A stretch of DNA of 64,000 nt from Chamaecrista fasciculata (lineage: Eukaryota; Streptophyta; Magnoliopsida; Fabales; Fabaceae), in NCBI GenBank assembly GCA_003254925.1, contig QANZ01055228.1, forward strand, positions 1 to 64,000, in the 5' to 3' direction. Numbering within the stretch: the stretch's first letter is position 1; every line of letters begins with the position of its first letter. Both the position numbers and the translations under genes were made by a program. Below, in pieces: positions 47,979-58,833 of this stretch. Below the pieces are notes generated by a model. It was not told where the DNA came from, did not search any database, and was given only the letters and a program-made list of their open reading frames with translations.

Positions 47979-48598
47979 TGTTGATAAACTAGAAAATGGA
48001 CAAGCTTACCTAGTTCAACAAGTGAGGGCTGCAAGAGCAAGTTGATCGTCCAGTACCTACAAGAACTTCACAGGGGGGCCCTGCGAAGAATACTCCGACG
48101 CTCAAGTTAGAATATGAGAGATGTGAGAGCAAGAGAATTCTGGAAGGTGAGAAGTAGCTAACCTTTGTCTACTGGGTTGAGCTCTATTTATAGAGCAGTG
48201 ACAGAGTGGTGGCCAGCGCGCGGGGCGCACCACGTAGTCAGGCACGATCTCCACCAACGAGAGTGGTGGAGACCGAGATTTGCGGGACAAGGCAATCGTG
48301 GGTGATTGCGTGTTGCGTTACTGGGCGGGCGCCAGACGACTAGAGAGCGTGGGTATGACTAAGTTTGTGGCCCATGATCTCCACCAGCGAGGATCGCGGA
48401 GCAAGGCAGTCGTGAGTGACTGCGTGTTAATCTGGAGGCGCGCGCCATGACCCTGGAAGGATCACGACCGCCCCTAAGTGTGCAGAGGGCATTCGATGAG
48501 CTCGAGTGCGCCTTGCCAGGTTGGGAGGGGAGAAGAGGCCCGATTCGAGTGCCATTTAGGCGTACGCCCAAATAGTGATATATCAATTGTTTTTAACA
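47979..48598 (-). mobile_element. Solo LTR nested in the LINE
   Basis: A 620-bp GC-rich element with plus-strand termini TGTTGATAAA and TTTTTAACA, which are near-inverted. The flanks ATCAT and ATAAT form a 5-bp TSD with one mismatch. Read on the minus strand it has a TATA-like TATAAATAGAG at about 48185-48200, followed by GAGCGTCGGAGTATTCTTCG, a motif common in the R/U5 part of plant LTRs, probably gypsy-type. There is no internal retroelement sequence. It probably inserted after the LINE. Confidence 0.7.
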
Positions 48599-48654
48599 AT
48601 AATTTCCCTTTTAAGATCAATTGATTTGGACACTTGGTTGATTGGAAATAATTG

Positions 48655-48806
48655 TTATATATATATATATATATATAATATTTGTAGCTCGATTAATAGG
48701 CACCACAATCTCATTCGAGAAGGAACAACGAAGAGATAAATATATAAGGATATATATATATATATATAATATTTGTAGCTCGATTAATAGGCACCACAAT
48801 CTCATT
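48655..48806. repeat. Duplicated segment with TA microsatellites
   Basis: A (TA)n run followed by ATATTTGTAGCTCGATTAAT and GGCACCACAATCTCATTC occurs at about 48657-48717 and again at about 48756-48806, a tandem duplication with an offset of roughly 97-98 bp. A further TA-rich run lies at about 48998-49012. No coding content. Confidence 0.75.
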
Positions 48807-49098
48807 CTCTTACATATTCGGGAAGGGACAAATAAAATTGTGAAGAACGTGTACTGTTAATAAAAATAAATAAATACCAACGGAATTTTTTTGCAATCCA
48901 CAAAAAAAGGTGATTAATTCCCTATCCCTGAGAAGCTGCTAGGCGACTTTCCCATATTATAACGCCTATAAAATTCTCTTACTGCTCACATGTAAATATA
49001 TATATATATATAATTATAATTATTCAATTTCAGACTCATCAGACATTATTATCGTCTTGCTCTCTCATTTGTTAAGCATATATATTATATTCATCATC

Positions 49099-49649
49099 AT
49101 GGCTGGTCTGCTAGGAGGCTTCTTTACTCTCGTTGGTGAAGCTCTCAGCTGCTTCAAAGTCCAAAGGGCATCATCAAGATCATTAATGACCACCTCGTTA
49201 GTTTCTTATTAACTTGTTCTCTATTTATTTATTTTTAAATAGATAGAAGTATATTATGCATATTCTAGTCTTTGAATCCAAATAATCAATGAGATTTAAT
49301 TTGAATCTAATATAAATGATTAGTTTCCTGTAACGTGTAAACTCATGTTCGAATTAAGGTTGAAGTGGAAACTACATGTAGTTAATTGGGAGCCATATAT
49401 ATATAGGTAGCTAGGTTTATGAAATGATATATAGATGAAGTAAAAACTGATTAATTAAGGTACGTGAAAGTAGTTAAAACTATGTATGTATTACGTACGT
49501 TGTTTGGATTGATTAGAAGGCGTGGAGGAGGAAGAAGGCCAAATCTGAAGGAGGGAAGTGGAGGGCAAATTCATAGCGTTGAAACAAAGAGAAAGAGTGT
49601 TGATGAGAAAGAGATGAATAACAATCAACTCCAACATTCACAAACATAA
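49099..49649 (+). CDS. Possible two-exon small protein (76 aa)
   Basis: The ATG at 49099 starts MAGLLGGFFTLVGEALSCFK. Exon one can end at 49196 (donor GTTAGT), and exon two at 49517-49649 (after GATTAG) continues in phase with a basic, Gly/Arg- then Lys/Glu/Gln-rich tail to a stop. Unspliced, the frame would end at 49212 after 37 residues. A TATA-like CTATAAAATTC lies at about 48966. The N-terminus is short and hydrophobic and may contact membranes. No family was recognised, and the splice junction is inferred only from phase and consensus. Confidence 0.35.
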
Positions 49650-49999
49650 CGTACACAATGGATGGAATTATTTATGTCCATCTCACACATCATGTATGTG
49701 GCCGCCGACACGAATAGAGAGAGAGAGTATATGTATCTGTAAGTGATGTATGTGGACTTTGTGAGTGTTATTGCTATTTGCCTAAGTGATGTAAGTGATG
49801 TATGTGGACTAAGTGATGTATGGACTATCTTCTTCTTTTTTTTGGGTAAAGACTAAATTAAAGACGACTATAATGGGTCAATGTATGAGAAGTCTGACCC
49901 ACCAACTTGCTAACTTCCATAAATCAACACAATTTGCAAGAAAAGATTTCTTGTAATATATCTCTCTCATTTTTTCTTCTTAACTGTTTTTTTTTCCTC
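49650..49999. other. 3' flank of the small gene, no other gene seen
   Basis: It contains repeats of AAGTGATGTATGTGGACT (about 49740-49825), apparently slippage copies, and no coding content. Confidence 0.5.
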
Positions 50000-50007
50000 A
50001 GAATTAC

Positions 50008-50353
50008 CTATGAAATATGGACACTGACACGGACACGGAACACGACACGGACACGGACACAGCGACACGTCAAACTCTCAAAATTACGCGACACGACACG
50101 GCATATATTTATATATATAAATAATTAAATATTCATAATTTTTAATGAAAAAATTAAAAATTACAATTTTTATTCATAATATATGTCATATCTATTATTA
50201 TTTTCTCTTGCCTATCATGTTAAAGTTACAAAAAATTGATTTATATTCTAAAATTTATGAATATGTGTCGTGTTGGTGTCATACGAGTATCGGACACTGA
50301 CACATGTCTGACACGGCGACACACCTTCAAAATGAAGTGTCCATGCTTCCTAG
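50008..50353. mobile_element. hAT-like MITE with perfect 8-bp TSD
   Basis: A 346-bp element between AGAATTAC duplications at 50000-50007 and 50354-50361. Its ends are CTATGAAATATGGACAC and, inverted, CTAGGAAGCATGGACAC. Both arms carry clusters of GACACGGACACG or their complement. The TSD length supports hAT. The centre is AT-rich and non-coding. Confidence 0.8.
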
Positions 50354-50361
50354 AGAATTAC

Positions 50362-52098
50362 ACATGTAATATATAACAACATAATTTGCGAGAAAAAAAA
50401 TTTTATAATATATTTTTGATATGTTTTTTTAAGTGTTCTTTTCTCACCCAACATTACCTAGGTAATGTACTATACAAGGAATTCACTTTCAATTTGCAAT
50501 AGCAAATTGGGTTAATTCAAATTTGCGAGTTGAGTTGAATTTGAAATTTTTAATCCACACACTTGTAAATTGGATCACGAGTTCATGGTTCCTCAATTTA
50601 ATTTATAAACCTGCACATAATTTAATTTTTTGTTTATTTATTTACTTTTTTATATAGGTTTACTTTTTTGTAGGCTTTTTCTTTCATGTTCAGAAATTTA
50701 TAATAACTTTTTTCATAAAAATTAAAAATATTTTTTAGGAAAAGAATTATATATATTGACCTGTGAATCCAAAACAACCCAAAATACAGAGTTACGAGTT
50801 AAATCAAGTCGGGTTGAGAGAATTAAAAATAAAAATAATTAAAACTTGAAAGGGCTAAAAAAGAGCTATAAACTATAAAGAAAGAAGATGAGTAGCATAG
50901 AAATGATACGGGCAGGAACAGGAACTTATTTATTTCCCAATTTATCTCATCTGTATATTAATTATTGGTAGTTAAAAAAGAGCTATAAACTATATATAAA
51001 GAAAGAAAATGAGCCTCTTAATTTCGTTTGTATTAAACATAGCCCATAATGATATGACGGTGATATATCATATCATGTAGAGGTGAGTGTGACCACTGCC
51101 CACAATTACTACTATACATGTTAATATAATTAGTTTCAATTCCCCGTAGTCTTTTTGGTTAAAAATGAAGAATAATATTATTATCTTTATTATATTAATT
51201 AAATACAGATAAATAATTTATATTAATTTAATTGTCTTTTTCATTATATTAACAAATAGGATAAAAATGATCTTAATTTGTATAAAATATTATATTTATT
51301 AGCAAAAAGAATAAATTAAAAGAGAGGTCAATATAATTTTCTAAGCTACTACAGAGATATTGTGTATACTGTATAATTTGACTAAACCTTACAAAATTAT
51401 AAACTCTGATCTCCACGCATTTTCTTGTTTTAATTATCATACATGGTATTTTTTTAATTATTCAACTGTTACCTAAATTCTCTTTATTAAGATTATTTAA
51501 GACCAAATCATCGATAGATTAATATCTGTCATAACAGTAAGGATCGGATGAAATTATAAAATTTCAAACTTTGAGGATTAAATCACATGCAAATAAAGTA
51601 TAAGGATCAAATTATAATTTTAACGAAACTATGAGGACAAAATATTTAATTTAACCTACAAAATTTTTATCATTTTTTACGTTTAAAAATATTATTTTCT
51701 CATAAAAGCAGGTCGTGTTCAAAAAAAATTATGCATTTTTTTTTTATTTATGATCTTCATTTTGGAACTGAAGCATAGGTAATTAACATTGACATCTTTG
51801 AACTGAAATTTCTAATTTGGGCTCTCGTTTAGAACTAATATAACAAATTAAATATAGCTATGTACTGCTTAAGATTTCAATTCCTAAGCATATATATGAA
51901 AATCAAGAGTAAGAATCCCAAAATAATATATATGATGATCGAGAAGAACAGGAAAATTAAAACAAAAATTGACAGAACAGGAAGCACAATTTACAATTCA
52001 AGTGATCCCTCACAAATTAAAGGAATATAATTAATTAGAGCTAGAAACCAAAGTGATGATAGTTTTGGCTACCATGCCATGAAATCATAATTAAGTAG
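50362..52098. other. Intergenic, no gene seen
   Basis: AT-rich. A segment with GCGAGTTGAGTTGAATTT and CGAGTTAAATCAAGTCGGGTTGAG (about 50510-50820) resembles degenerate plant dispersed repeats. TAAAAAAGAGCTATAAACTATA recurs at about 50857 and 50973. Otherwise nothing was recognised. Confidence 0.5.
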
Positions 52099-52320
52099 CT
52101 AGAAATAATGAATGAAGGAAGATGAATAAGGAGGATAGGAATTAGAGATGAGAGGCGAAGAAGAAGAAGGAGAAGGAGTTGGTCTTACAAAACGAAGAAT
52201 GGCAAAAGCCATAACATGACCAATCTCTGCAACGTATCTCCACATCATTGGCCTCACAAATATCCCCCAAACTCCCACAAATGCCATCACTATTATTTCT
52301 GCACCAAATCCCATTTTCAT
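52099..52320 (-). CDS. Possible small membrane protein (73 aa)
   Basis: On the minus strand the first ATG after the CAT repeat opens MKMGFGAEIIVMAFVGVWGI, followed by FVRPMMWRYVAEIGHVMAFA and a Ser/Pro-rich tail ending IHYF. The first half is hydrophobic with aromatic residues and could span or line a membrane. Third-codon-position usage and the organised hydrophobic/Ser-Pro layout favour a real short protein, but no family was recognised. The frame is also open through the upstream repeat, so an alternative start would add a His run (see the repeat entry). Confidence 0.45.
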   Translation of the reverse strand: MKMGFGAEIIVMAFVGVWGIFVRPMMWRYVAEIGHVMAFAILRFVRPTPSPSSSSPLISNSYPPYSSSFIHYF

Positions 52321-52326
52321 ATGATA

Positions 52327-52395
<69 letters not shown>
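52327..52395. repeat. (GAT)n/(CAT)n trinucleotide repeat, about 23 units
   Basis: An uninterrupted trinucleotide run directly upstream of the 73-aa minus-strand frame and in register with it. Read on the minus strand it would be a His run inside an extended 129-aa frame starting at 52488. If the ATG at 52320 is the start, it lies in the 5' leader. Length variation here could alter translation. Confidence 0.9.
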
Positions 52396-52573
52396 TGTTA
52401 TAAATATATATATTATATATCCTTTTTGTTTTCTTCTTCCCTCGGTCTTGACAAATTTCTGCACATTGCATATATAGAAGTGGACCATATATATGAGTGC
52501 GGTCGTAAGTCTTAACTAACAGTCTCTATGAAAGGAGGTTGAGCCGTTAAGGCAACATGATATATTTATTTTT

Positions 52574-54010
52574 GGGTAAAATACAGGAAAGGTACCTGTG
52601 GTTTGGCCTAATCTCATTTTTATGACGTGTGGTTTCAAAAGTTGCACATTAGGTACCTGTGTGTTTCCTCGTTATACAGAAGCAGTACTTGTGTAATTTT
52701 CCGTTAAATTTGAAAAAAAAAACGCATGTGAGAGTCATGTGCGCAGCTCTTTGACGTTTTAAACCATTTGAAACCCTAATAAGCCTTCATTTCCATCCAT
52801 TTTCTTCACCTTCATCCATTCTCTTCATCTGCGCAGCTTCAAGTCTAAAATCCCCAACTCTTTGGTCTATATTTTCTCCATTTTCTTCATCCATTTCCTT
52901 GGACGACTTCATGGCAACTGCTGCACATTCATCTTCAACTTCATCATCTTCATTTCGTGGTCGCAGGATTCAATGTGGTTGTGGTGAGTATGTAGTCATG
53001 CGTTCATCTTGGAAACCTTGCTCTTTTGGAAGGCGATTTTGGACTTGCCCGAAGTATCAGGTGGGCAGAAATTTGTTATTTGGTAGTTTGTTATATTTTT
53101 GGTTAAGTTAATGGTTTATTCCATTTCATGCTTTGCAGCCTTATTAATGTGGTTTATTTAATTGGATTGATGAACAAACATGCCCACGCGGCCGTGAATT
53201 TGGACAAAAGGTTCAAGAAAAAATTGCCAAGCTTGAAGCTGGAATCAAGGAGTTGAAGACAAATGTTAGCATGATGAAGACAAATAAGAGGCAGAAAAAT
53301 TTAGTGCAGATGTTGTTAGGATCTTGGGTATTTTTTCTGTTGGTTACTCTCTTTGTACTTTGGGGAGCAAAGTTTGGAAGAAATGGCAATTATTTGCCTT
53401 ATTAGCAAATTAATGTATCTGCAATTAGATTATGTGTTTGGTTATGTTTTTATGTGTTTGGTTATATATGTTTATGGAAGTTTGTAAGAAATGACAATTA
53501 TTTGCCTTACCTTTATTAATGGAAATTTGGTTGTTTTTCAATCTTATTCTTGAATCTTGTTAAGTTTATGTGTTTACTAGAGATGTGGAAAGATTAGGCT
53601 GTGAAAAATGGTCAAAAAATATGAAAAAATGGTGGGGAAGAGTTGTGAACAAGCACCAAAAATGGAGATTTGTTGTAATTGACAAAGAAGTTTGGTTCTT
53701 TGTTTTGACAACATGAAAATGACCAAACTGACCACAATTTGTGCCACAATCAATAACCTGTATGCACAATCCAAACATCCAAACATCTATAAAATGCCAT
53801 GAGTAATCATCCAAATATATTTAAGATTGATTGTGCAACTTTTGAAACCACAAGTACTGTTTTTTCCGTCAAAAATTTAACAGAAAATTACACAAGTACT
53901 GCTTCTGTTTAACGGCGAAACACACAGGTACCTAATGTCCAACTTTTGAAACAACACGTCATAAAAGTGAGATTAGACCAAACCACAGGTACCTTTCCTG
54001 TATTTTACCC
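52574..54010 (+). mobile_element. Mutator-like TIR element carrying a GRF zinc-finger gene
   Basis: A 1437-bp element beginning GGGTAAAATACAGGAAAGGT. The last 140 bp are its inverted copy with about 7% mismatches. Perfect 9-bp duplications TTTATTTTT lie at 52565-52573 and 54011-54019. Long TIRs and a 9-bp TSD define Mutator-like elements (MULEs). No MULE transposase is encoded. The only recognisable cargo is the GRF-type gene at 52911-53405, so it is non-autonomous and would need transposase from elsewhere. The TIR head resembles the shorter MITE at 7760-8191. Confidence 0.88.
52911..53405 (+). pseudogene. GRF zinc finger / coiled-coil / TM protein inside the MULE
   Basis: Exon one (52911-53060) encodes MATAAHSSS, then the GRF-type finger start RIQCGCGEYVVMRSSWKPCS and FGRRFWTCPKYQ. 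Exon two (53139-53405, acceptor TTTGCAG) joins in phase. It carries an in-frame TAA at 53145 just before CGLFNWIDEQTCP, which completes the finger. A coiled coil (FGQKVQEKIAKLEAGIKELK) and a C-terminal transmembrane segment (LLGSWVFFLLVTLFVLWGAK) follow. This is the layout of plant proteins annotated like At4g04775. GRF fingers bind single-stranded DNA in some proteins, but the role here is unknown. Apart from the stop the frame is clean, so decay is recent or the splice site is read differently. Confidence 0.7.
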
Positions 54011-54019
54011 TTTATTTTT

Positions 54020-54467
54020 TGTCATTTCATGCCATTAATAACTCTATAGACCCATCTCAAGATACGGGAAATTGTTACACACATGCACTAGAATTCGATC
54101 TTGTGGCAATTATATATACATCATTTTTTTCAACTAATCACTTTTTTAAAAAAAAAAAGTGATGATATTATGAGATGGGATTTATTATGACTTTAATAAT
54201 CTCAATTATTACTATGTTGAAAAATATTATGTATTATTTGTAAACTTTTTAGATAGTGTTGGTTAATTTTTTAGATAATGTTGGCTAATTTGTTAAATAA
54301 TATTAGTTATTTTTTTAGATAATCAGATAATATTAGTTAATTTGTTAGATGATGCTCTTTACACTTTTAAATAATGTTAAGCAATTTTTTTATAATGCTA
54401 GTTAATTTTTACAGAGTTTGTGTGAGCTGACAATTCTGTTGTAAATGGTAGCATTTCTTGCATAGTT
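54020..54467. repeat. Irregular TTAGATAATGTTAGTTAATTT repeats, left block
   Basis: The motif recurs about six times with variation. A similar block lies at about 56815-57030, on the far side of the copia fossil and 195-bp array. The two blocks may once have been continuous. Confidence 0.5.
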
Positions 54468-55860
54468 TGTTAGAATATAGTGAGCTATAATATTCTTTCA
54501 GTCATTCCTTATTCGTTGGACACGTCATTTCTTTCATCTCCTATATTAAGAGAGCATTGTACTGCAATGATTAAGGCAATCAATATACGAAAATATTCAA
54601 TCAATTGTCCTTTTCTTCATCTTTTCTATGGAATCAAATATGGTATTAGAGCCTCAGTAAGGTCAAACGGCCATGAGTCAGTCTCCTTCAGCTGATTCTC
54701 CTTCAGCCTCACCTCCATCTGCGTTGCCAGTCCTGAATCAACGCTATGGACCTCATCCTATTTCGGTGAAACTAAGTGAGAGTAATTTTCTCCTTTGGAA
54801 GCAACAAGCTCTTGCGACAGTCAAAGAGCATTAGTTGCAATCCTTTCTTAGTGGCACATCTCCGATCCCTTCTCAATATACTACTAAAGCTTACAGACTT
54901 AGTGAGAAGCATAATGATGCTTACCTTCTTTGGGAGCAACAAGACCAGCTCCTCCTTTCGTGGCTGCTGTCTTCGATGAGTGACAATATGCTTACAATGA
55001 TGGTAGGTTGCGAACGATCTCATGAGGTTTGGAGTAAGCTTGATCAATTTTTTGCTTCCCAAACCAAAGCCAAGGTGAAACTATTTAAAACTCAGTTAAT
55101 ATCTCTTAAGAAAGGAACCCTTCATATGAATGATTATCTGTTGAAAGTAAAACATCTAGTTGATAGCTTAGCTTCAATTGGATCTCCAATTTCTGCTGCT
55201 GACCATATCGATGCTCTTTTAGATGGTTTTTCTGGTGAGTATGATAGTTTTGTTGTCTCTGTAACCTCTAGAACTGACCCATATACTATCTTGCAAATTG
55301 AGAGTCTTCTTGTAGCTCAAGAAGAACGCATTGAGAAGCACAAAAAGGAGCTAGATGTTGTTGCAACTCTCTGCAAATTTGCTCAAACTTCCACTAAGGA
55401 CAATTCCAAAAATTCTGGTTCACCATCTCAGCCTTCGCCACCTAATAATCGTGGGTTTAACAACCGATTTTCTCGTGGTGGCAACTCATACAAGGGAGGA
55501 TGCGGCCGTGGTGCTCGTGGTACTGGTTTTCAGTGGCCTCAGTGTCAGCTTTGTTCCAAAACACGTCATATGACGTGGCAATGTTACCATCGCTTCAACC
55601 AAGGCTTTGTCAGCCCATTTGCTCAACCCACATCTCCAATTCCACATCAACAATCCTCAACTCCCTATCCTATCAATACCTCTTCCCATCCTACTGCCCC
55701 TACCTCCGCCATGTTTGCCTCTCCATCCTCTGTTGCAGACTTAGCTTGGTACCCGGATTCTGGTGTCACCAATCACATTACATCCTCTACAAATCATCTC
55801 AGCAATCAATCAACCTATTCTGGTGGTGAGCAAATCTTTCTAGCTAAATGGGAATTCAGA
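54468..55860 (+). mobile_element. Ty1/copia retrotransposon fossil, gag end only
   Basis: A possible short LTR (54468-54636, starting TGTTAG) is followed by TGGTATTAGAGCC at 54641, the initiator-tRNA-Met primer site usual in copia elements. A gag region of the UBN2 type follows (FLLWKQQALA; KLDQFFASQTKAKVKLFKTQ; HIDALLDGFSGEYDSFV), then a Gly/Arg-rich stretch, a CCHC-like knuckle and the beginning of the protease (WYPDSGVTNH). Integrase, reverse transcriptase, RNase H and the 3' LTR are missing. The element is broken, with at least one lesion within gag and a truncation at the protease. It appears old but not ancient. Confidence 0.85.
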
Positions 55861-56775
55861 ACATTTCCCAATAATTTTTTGTTTTTTTTTTTAAAATAGT
55901 ATTTGATGTTTTGAATTTTAAAACAGTAAAAGAATCAAACAATGTCATCAAATATGCTTTTCAATTTTTTTGTTTTATTTTTAAAATAGAAAATATTATG
56001 TATCATCAAACAATGCAGTGGTGAGCAAATCTTTCTAGCTAAATGGGAATTCAGAACATTTCCCAATAATTTTTTGTTTTTTTTTTTAAAATAGTATTTG
56101 ATGTTTTGAATTTTAAAACAGTAAAAGAATCAAACAATGTCATCAAATATGCTTTTCAATTTTTTTGTTTTATTTTTAAAATAGAAAATATTATGTATCA
56201 TCAAACAATGCAGTGGTGAGCAAATCTTTCTAGCTAAATGGGAATTCAGAACATTTCCCAATAATTTTTTGTTTTTTTTTTTAAAATAGTATTTGATGTT
56301 TTGAATTTTAAAACAGTAAAAGAATCAAACAATGTCATCAAATATGCTTTTCAATTTTTTTGTTTTATTTTTAAAATAGAAAATATTATGTATCATCAAA
56401 CAATGCAGTGGTGAGCAAATCTTTCTAGCTAAATGGGAATTCAGAACATTTCCCAATAATTTTTTGTTTTTTTTTTTAAAATAGTATTTGATGTTTTGAA
56501 TTTTAAAACAGTAAAAGAATCAAACAATGTCATCAAATATGCTTTTCAATTTTTTTGTTTTATTTTTAAAATAGAAAATATTATGTATCATCAAACAATG
56601 CAGTGGTGAGCAAATCTTTCTAGCTAAATGGGAATTCAGAACATTTCCCAATAATTTTTTGTTTTTTTTTTTAAAATAGTATTTGATGTTTTGAATTTTA
56701 AAACAGTAAAAGAATCAAACAATGTCATCAAATATGTTTTTCAATTTTTTTGTTTTATTTTTAAAATAGAAAATC
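55826..56775. repeat. Five-copy 195-bp tandem array
   Basis: Units start at 55826, 56021, 56216, 56411 and 56606 with GTGAGCAAATCTTTCTAGCT; the last is partial. Copies are nearly identical, with one substitution noticed in the last (ATATGTTTTTC for ATATGCTTTTC). Each includes AAATGGGAATTCAGAACATT, several T-runs and AAAATAGAAAATATTATG. The first unit overlaps the end of the copia-derived frame, so the array grew from the junction of that fossil and its flank. The uniformity indicates recent expansion or assembly effects. Confidence 0.95.
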
Positions 56776-58665
56776 ATTTTTAGGTAATGGAATCAGACAA
56801 GCCCTAATTTTTAAGAGAGTTACTTTATTATTAGATAATATTGTTAGTGATTTTTTTAGATAATGTATTAATTAGTTATTTTTAAAAAATAATGTTAGTT
56901 GATTTTTTAGATAGTTAATTTGTTAGATATAGTATTAGTAAATTTTGTAGATAATTTTAATAAAGTAATTTTTTTATTGGATAGTTGATTTAGTATATAA
57001 TGTTAATTAATAATTAACTAATTTTATTATTTGAAAGAGGGAAAGAAGAGATCTAGATGGAACCAATCATTCGCACAACCAAAAGTATGGGGAGTCAGGG
57101 TGATGACTTATGATTGATGACACATGGACCAATATCAATTCTCGCATATGTACTCATATTTTTTAATAAAATATTTTTTCAAATTTTTATTAAGTTGGGA
57201 ATGGTCTCACTCTTTAAAAAGATAAATATTCTATATATGCATTCAATCACGTATTCATATATATATAAACGAGATCTTTACGATAACTCAATATATGTTT
57301 GGATATCCCATATATACATGACCAAATTTCAAAATCCACGCACAATTCGCAGTTTCTTCGATCGCTTTTTTGCAATTTCTCTGCTAGCTGTTTCGCACCA
57401 ACTGGTAATAATTTCTCTTCACCATATATTTCTTTCTTTCTTTCATTTTTCTTTCTTTCTTTCTTTCTCTCTCACTCAGTTTAGTTCATTTCGTGACTAT
57501 TGATTTGTGTTCTTGAGAATTTCTTTCTTCTTCATGCTTTCCTGTTACTGTTTTGTTTGGATTTAGAGAAAATGGTAACATAAAGAAAACGATAACAATT
57601 ATATGTATATACCTGTTGTATATATATTCCTAATTATTAACAACTGTTTGGATTACTCCTTCATTTAGTGTTTTTTTTTTTCTTTTTTCTATCGTCAACT
57701 CAAGATTCTTGGTTTATCTATTATATATATTCTTTAATTCGCTTCTTGCATGGTTTAGGCTTTTAGAAGTTATTATATGTATTAGATCCAACCCAAGATT
57801 ATTTTTCTTTTCTTTTCGAAATGTTTGAACTTGAGTAAATCAATTCGAACCGAAGCCTAGTAAGATATTTATTGAGTTAGCTTCAGATTTTCTTGATTTC
57901 TCGATAAATTAATTTTGAGAATTCAAAGATACAGTTTGTATATAATCTTAGATAGTCTTTTTATTTTGTCAGAAGATAGTCTTTAGAAGGAGGGAAAAAC
58001 AAAAGATAGAAATTCAAATCCACAACAGTCTAGTTTAGTTGAGTCTGAAAATTGGGCTAAATATTTAAGGCCCAACCTTCAAATTTCAGCTGTTTGTAGG
58101 TCCAAATTATTTAAATTTCAATTTGCAATGTGAAAATGAAGTTATTTTTAAGGTCACGGTTCCAAATCATTCCTTTTTGACACACACACACTCAGATCAC
58201 ACTCGCAAATGCAATGAGGTCTATGTCACTAGAAATTTGAATTTTATTGAAAAATAGTATGGTAATATATTATGTTGGAAATACAGCAATACTGAATTAT
58301 ATATGTTTAGGTAAATAGGTATTCCATTTAAACAATAGGTGATGTATAAGATAATGTGACTAGATACGTCCACATATATGTATATTTGGCATAAAGCCAT
58401 CAATTAAACGTGCAGGTCATTTAAGCAAGCGTGTATATGAAGCACTGAAATCGGAAGTAAAACCATAATTTGAAGCCGAAGCTTTTGTTAATTTATAAAG
58501 GCTCCAAATAAAATCTGTACACATATATATTACATACTTACATATATACATGACACATCCATCCAATGCCAAAACCCTTCTATCTATCGTACATGACACC
58601 GCCACTATATATATATACCACCGTTCTCAATTTTCTCTGTTATGTCATCACATCACATGATCACA

Positions 58666-58700
<35 letters not shown>

Positions 58701-58833
58701 ACAATCAATCTTGTGAATATAACTTGATCGATCTGTTTATTAATTATATACCTTACACCCTTTATATATAGAATTGTTTAAAGAGTTTGTGATTGCGAAG
58801 GGGGTTTTCGAAGTTGTGAGCGACTTCTTAGTA
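56776..58833. other. Spacer and ABCG upstream region
   Basis: It contains the right TTAGATAATG repeat block (to about 57030), a (TTTC)n run at about 57426-57468, and a (TA)n run at about 58669-58696. TTTATATATA at 58761-58770, about 65 bases before the ABCG start codon, could be its TATA box, although that would leave a short leader. No other gene was recognised. Confidence 0.5.

Noticed and set aside
48102-48586. Minus-strand frames of 62-75 aa in GC-rich DNA.
   Set aside because: They lie wholly within the solo LTR, and no protein family is recognisable.
52216-52515. Plus-strand frame with a run of about 23 methionines.
   Set aside because: It is a translation of the (ATG)n microsatellite; the better coding candidate is on the minus strand.
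55826-56775. Regular repeats that could suggest a CRISPR-like array.
   Set aside because: Units are contiguous 195-bp copies without unique spacers, in a plant nuclear context.
57114-57503. 129-aa frame before the ABCG gene.
   Set aside because: Phe/Ser-rich translation of AT- and TTTC-rich DNA; more likely spacer or leader.
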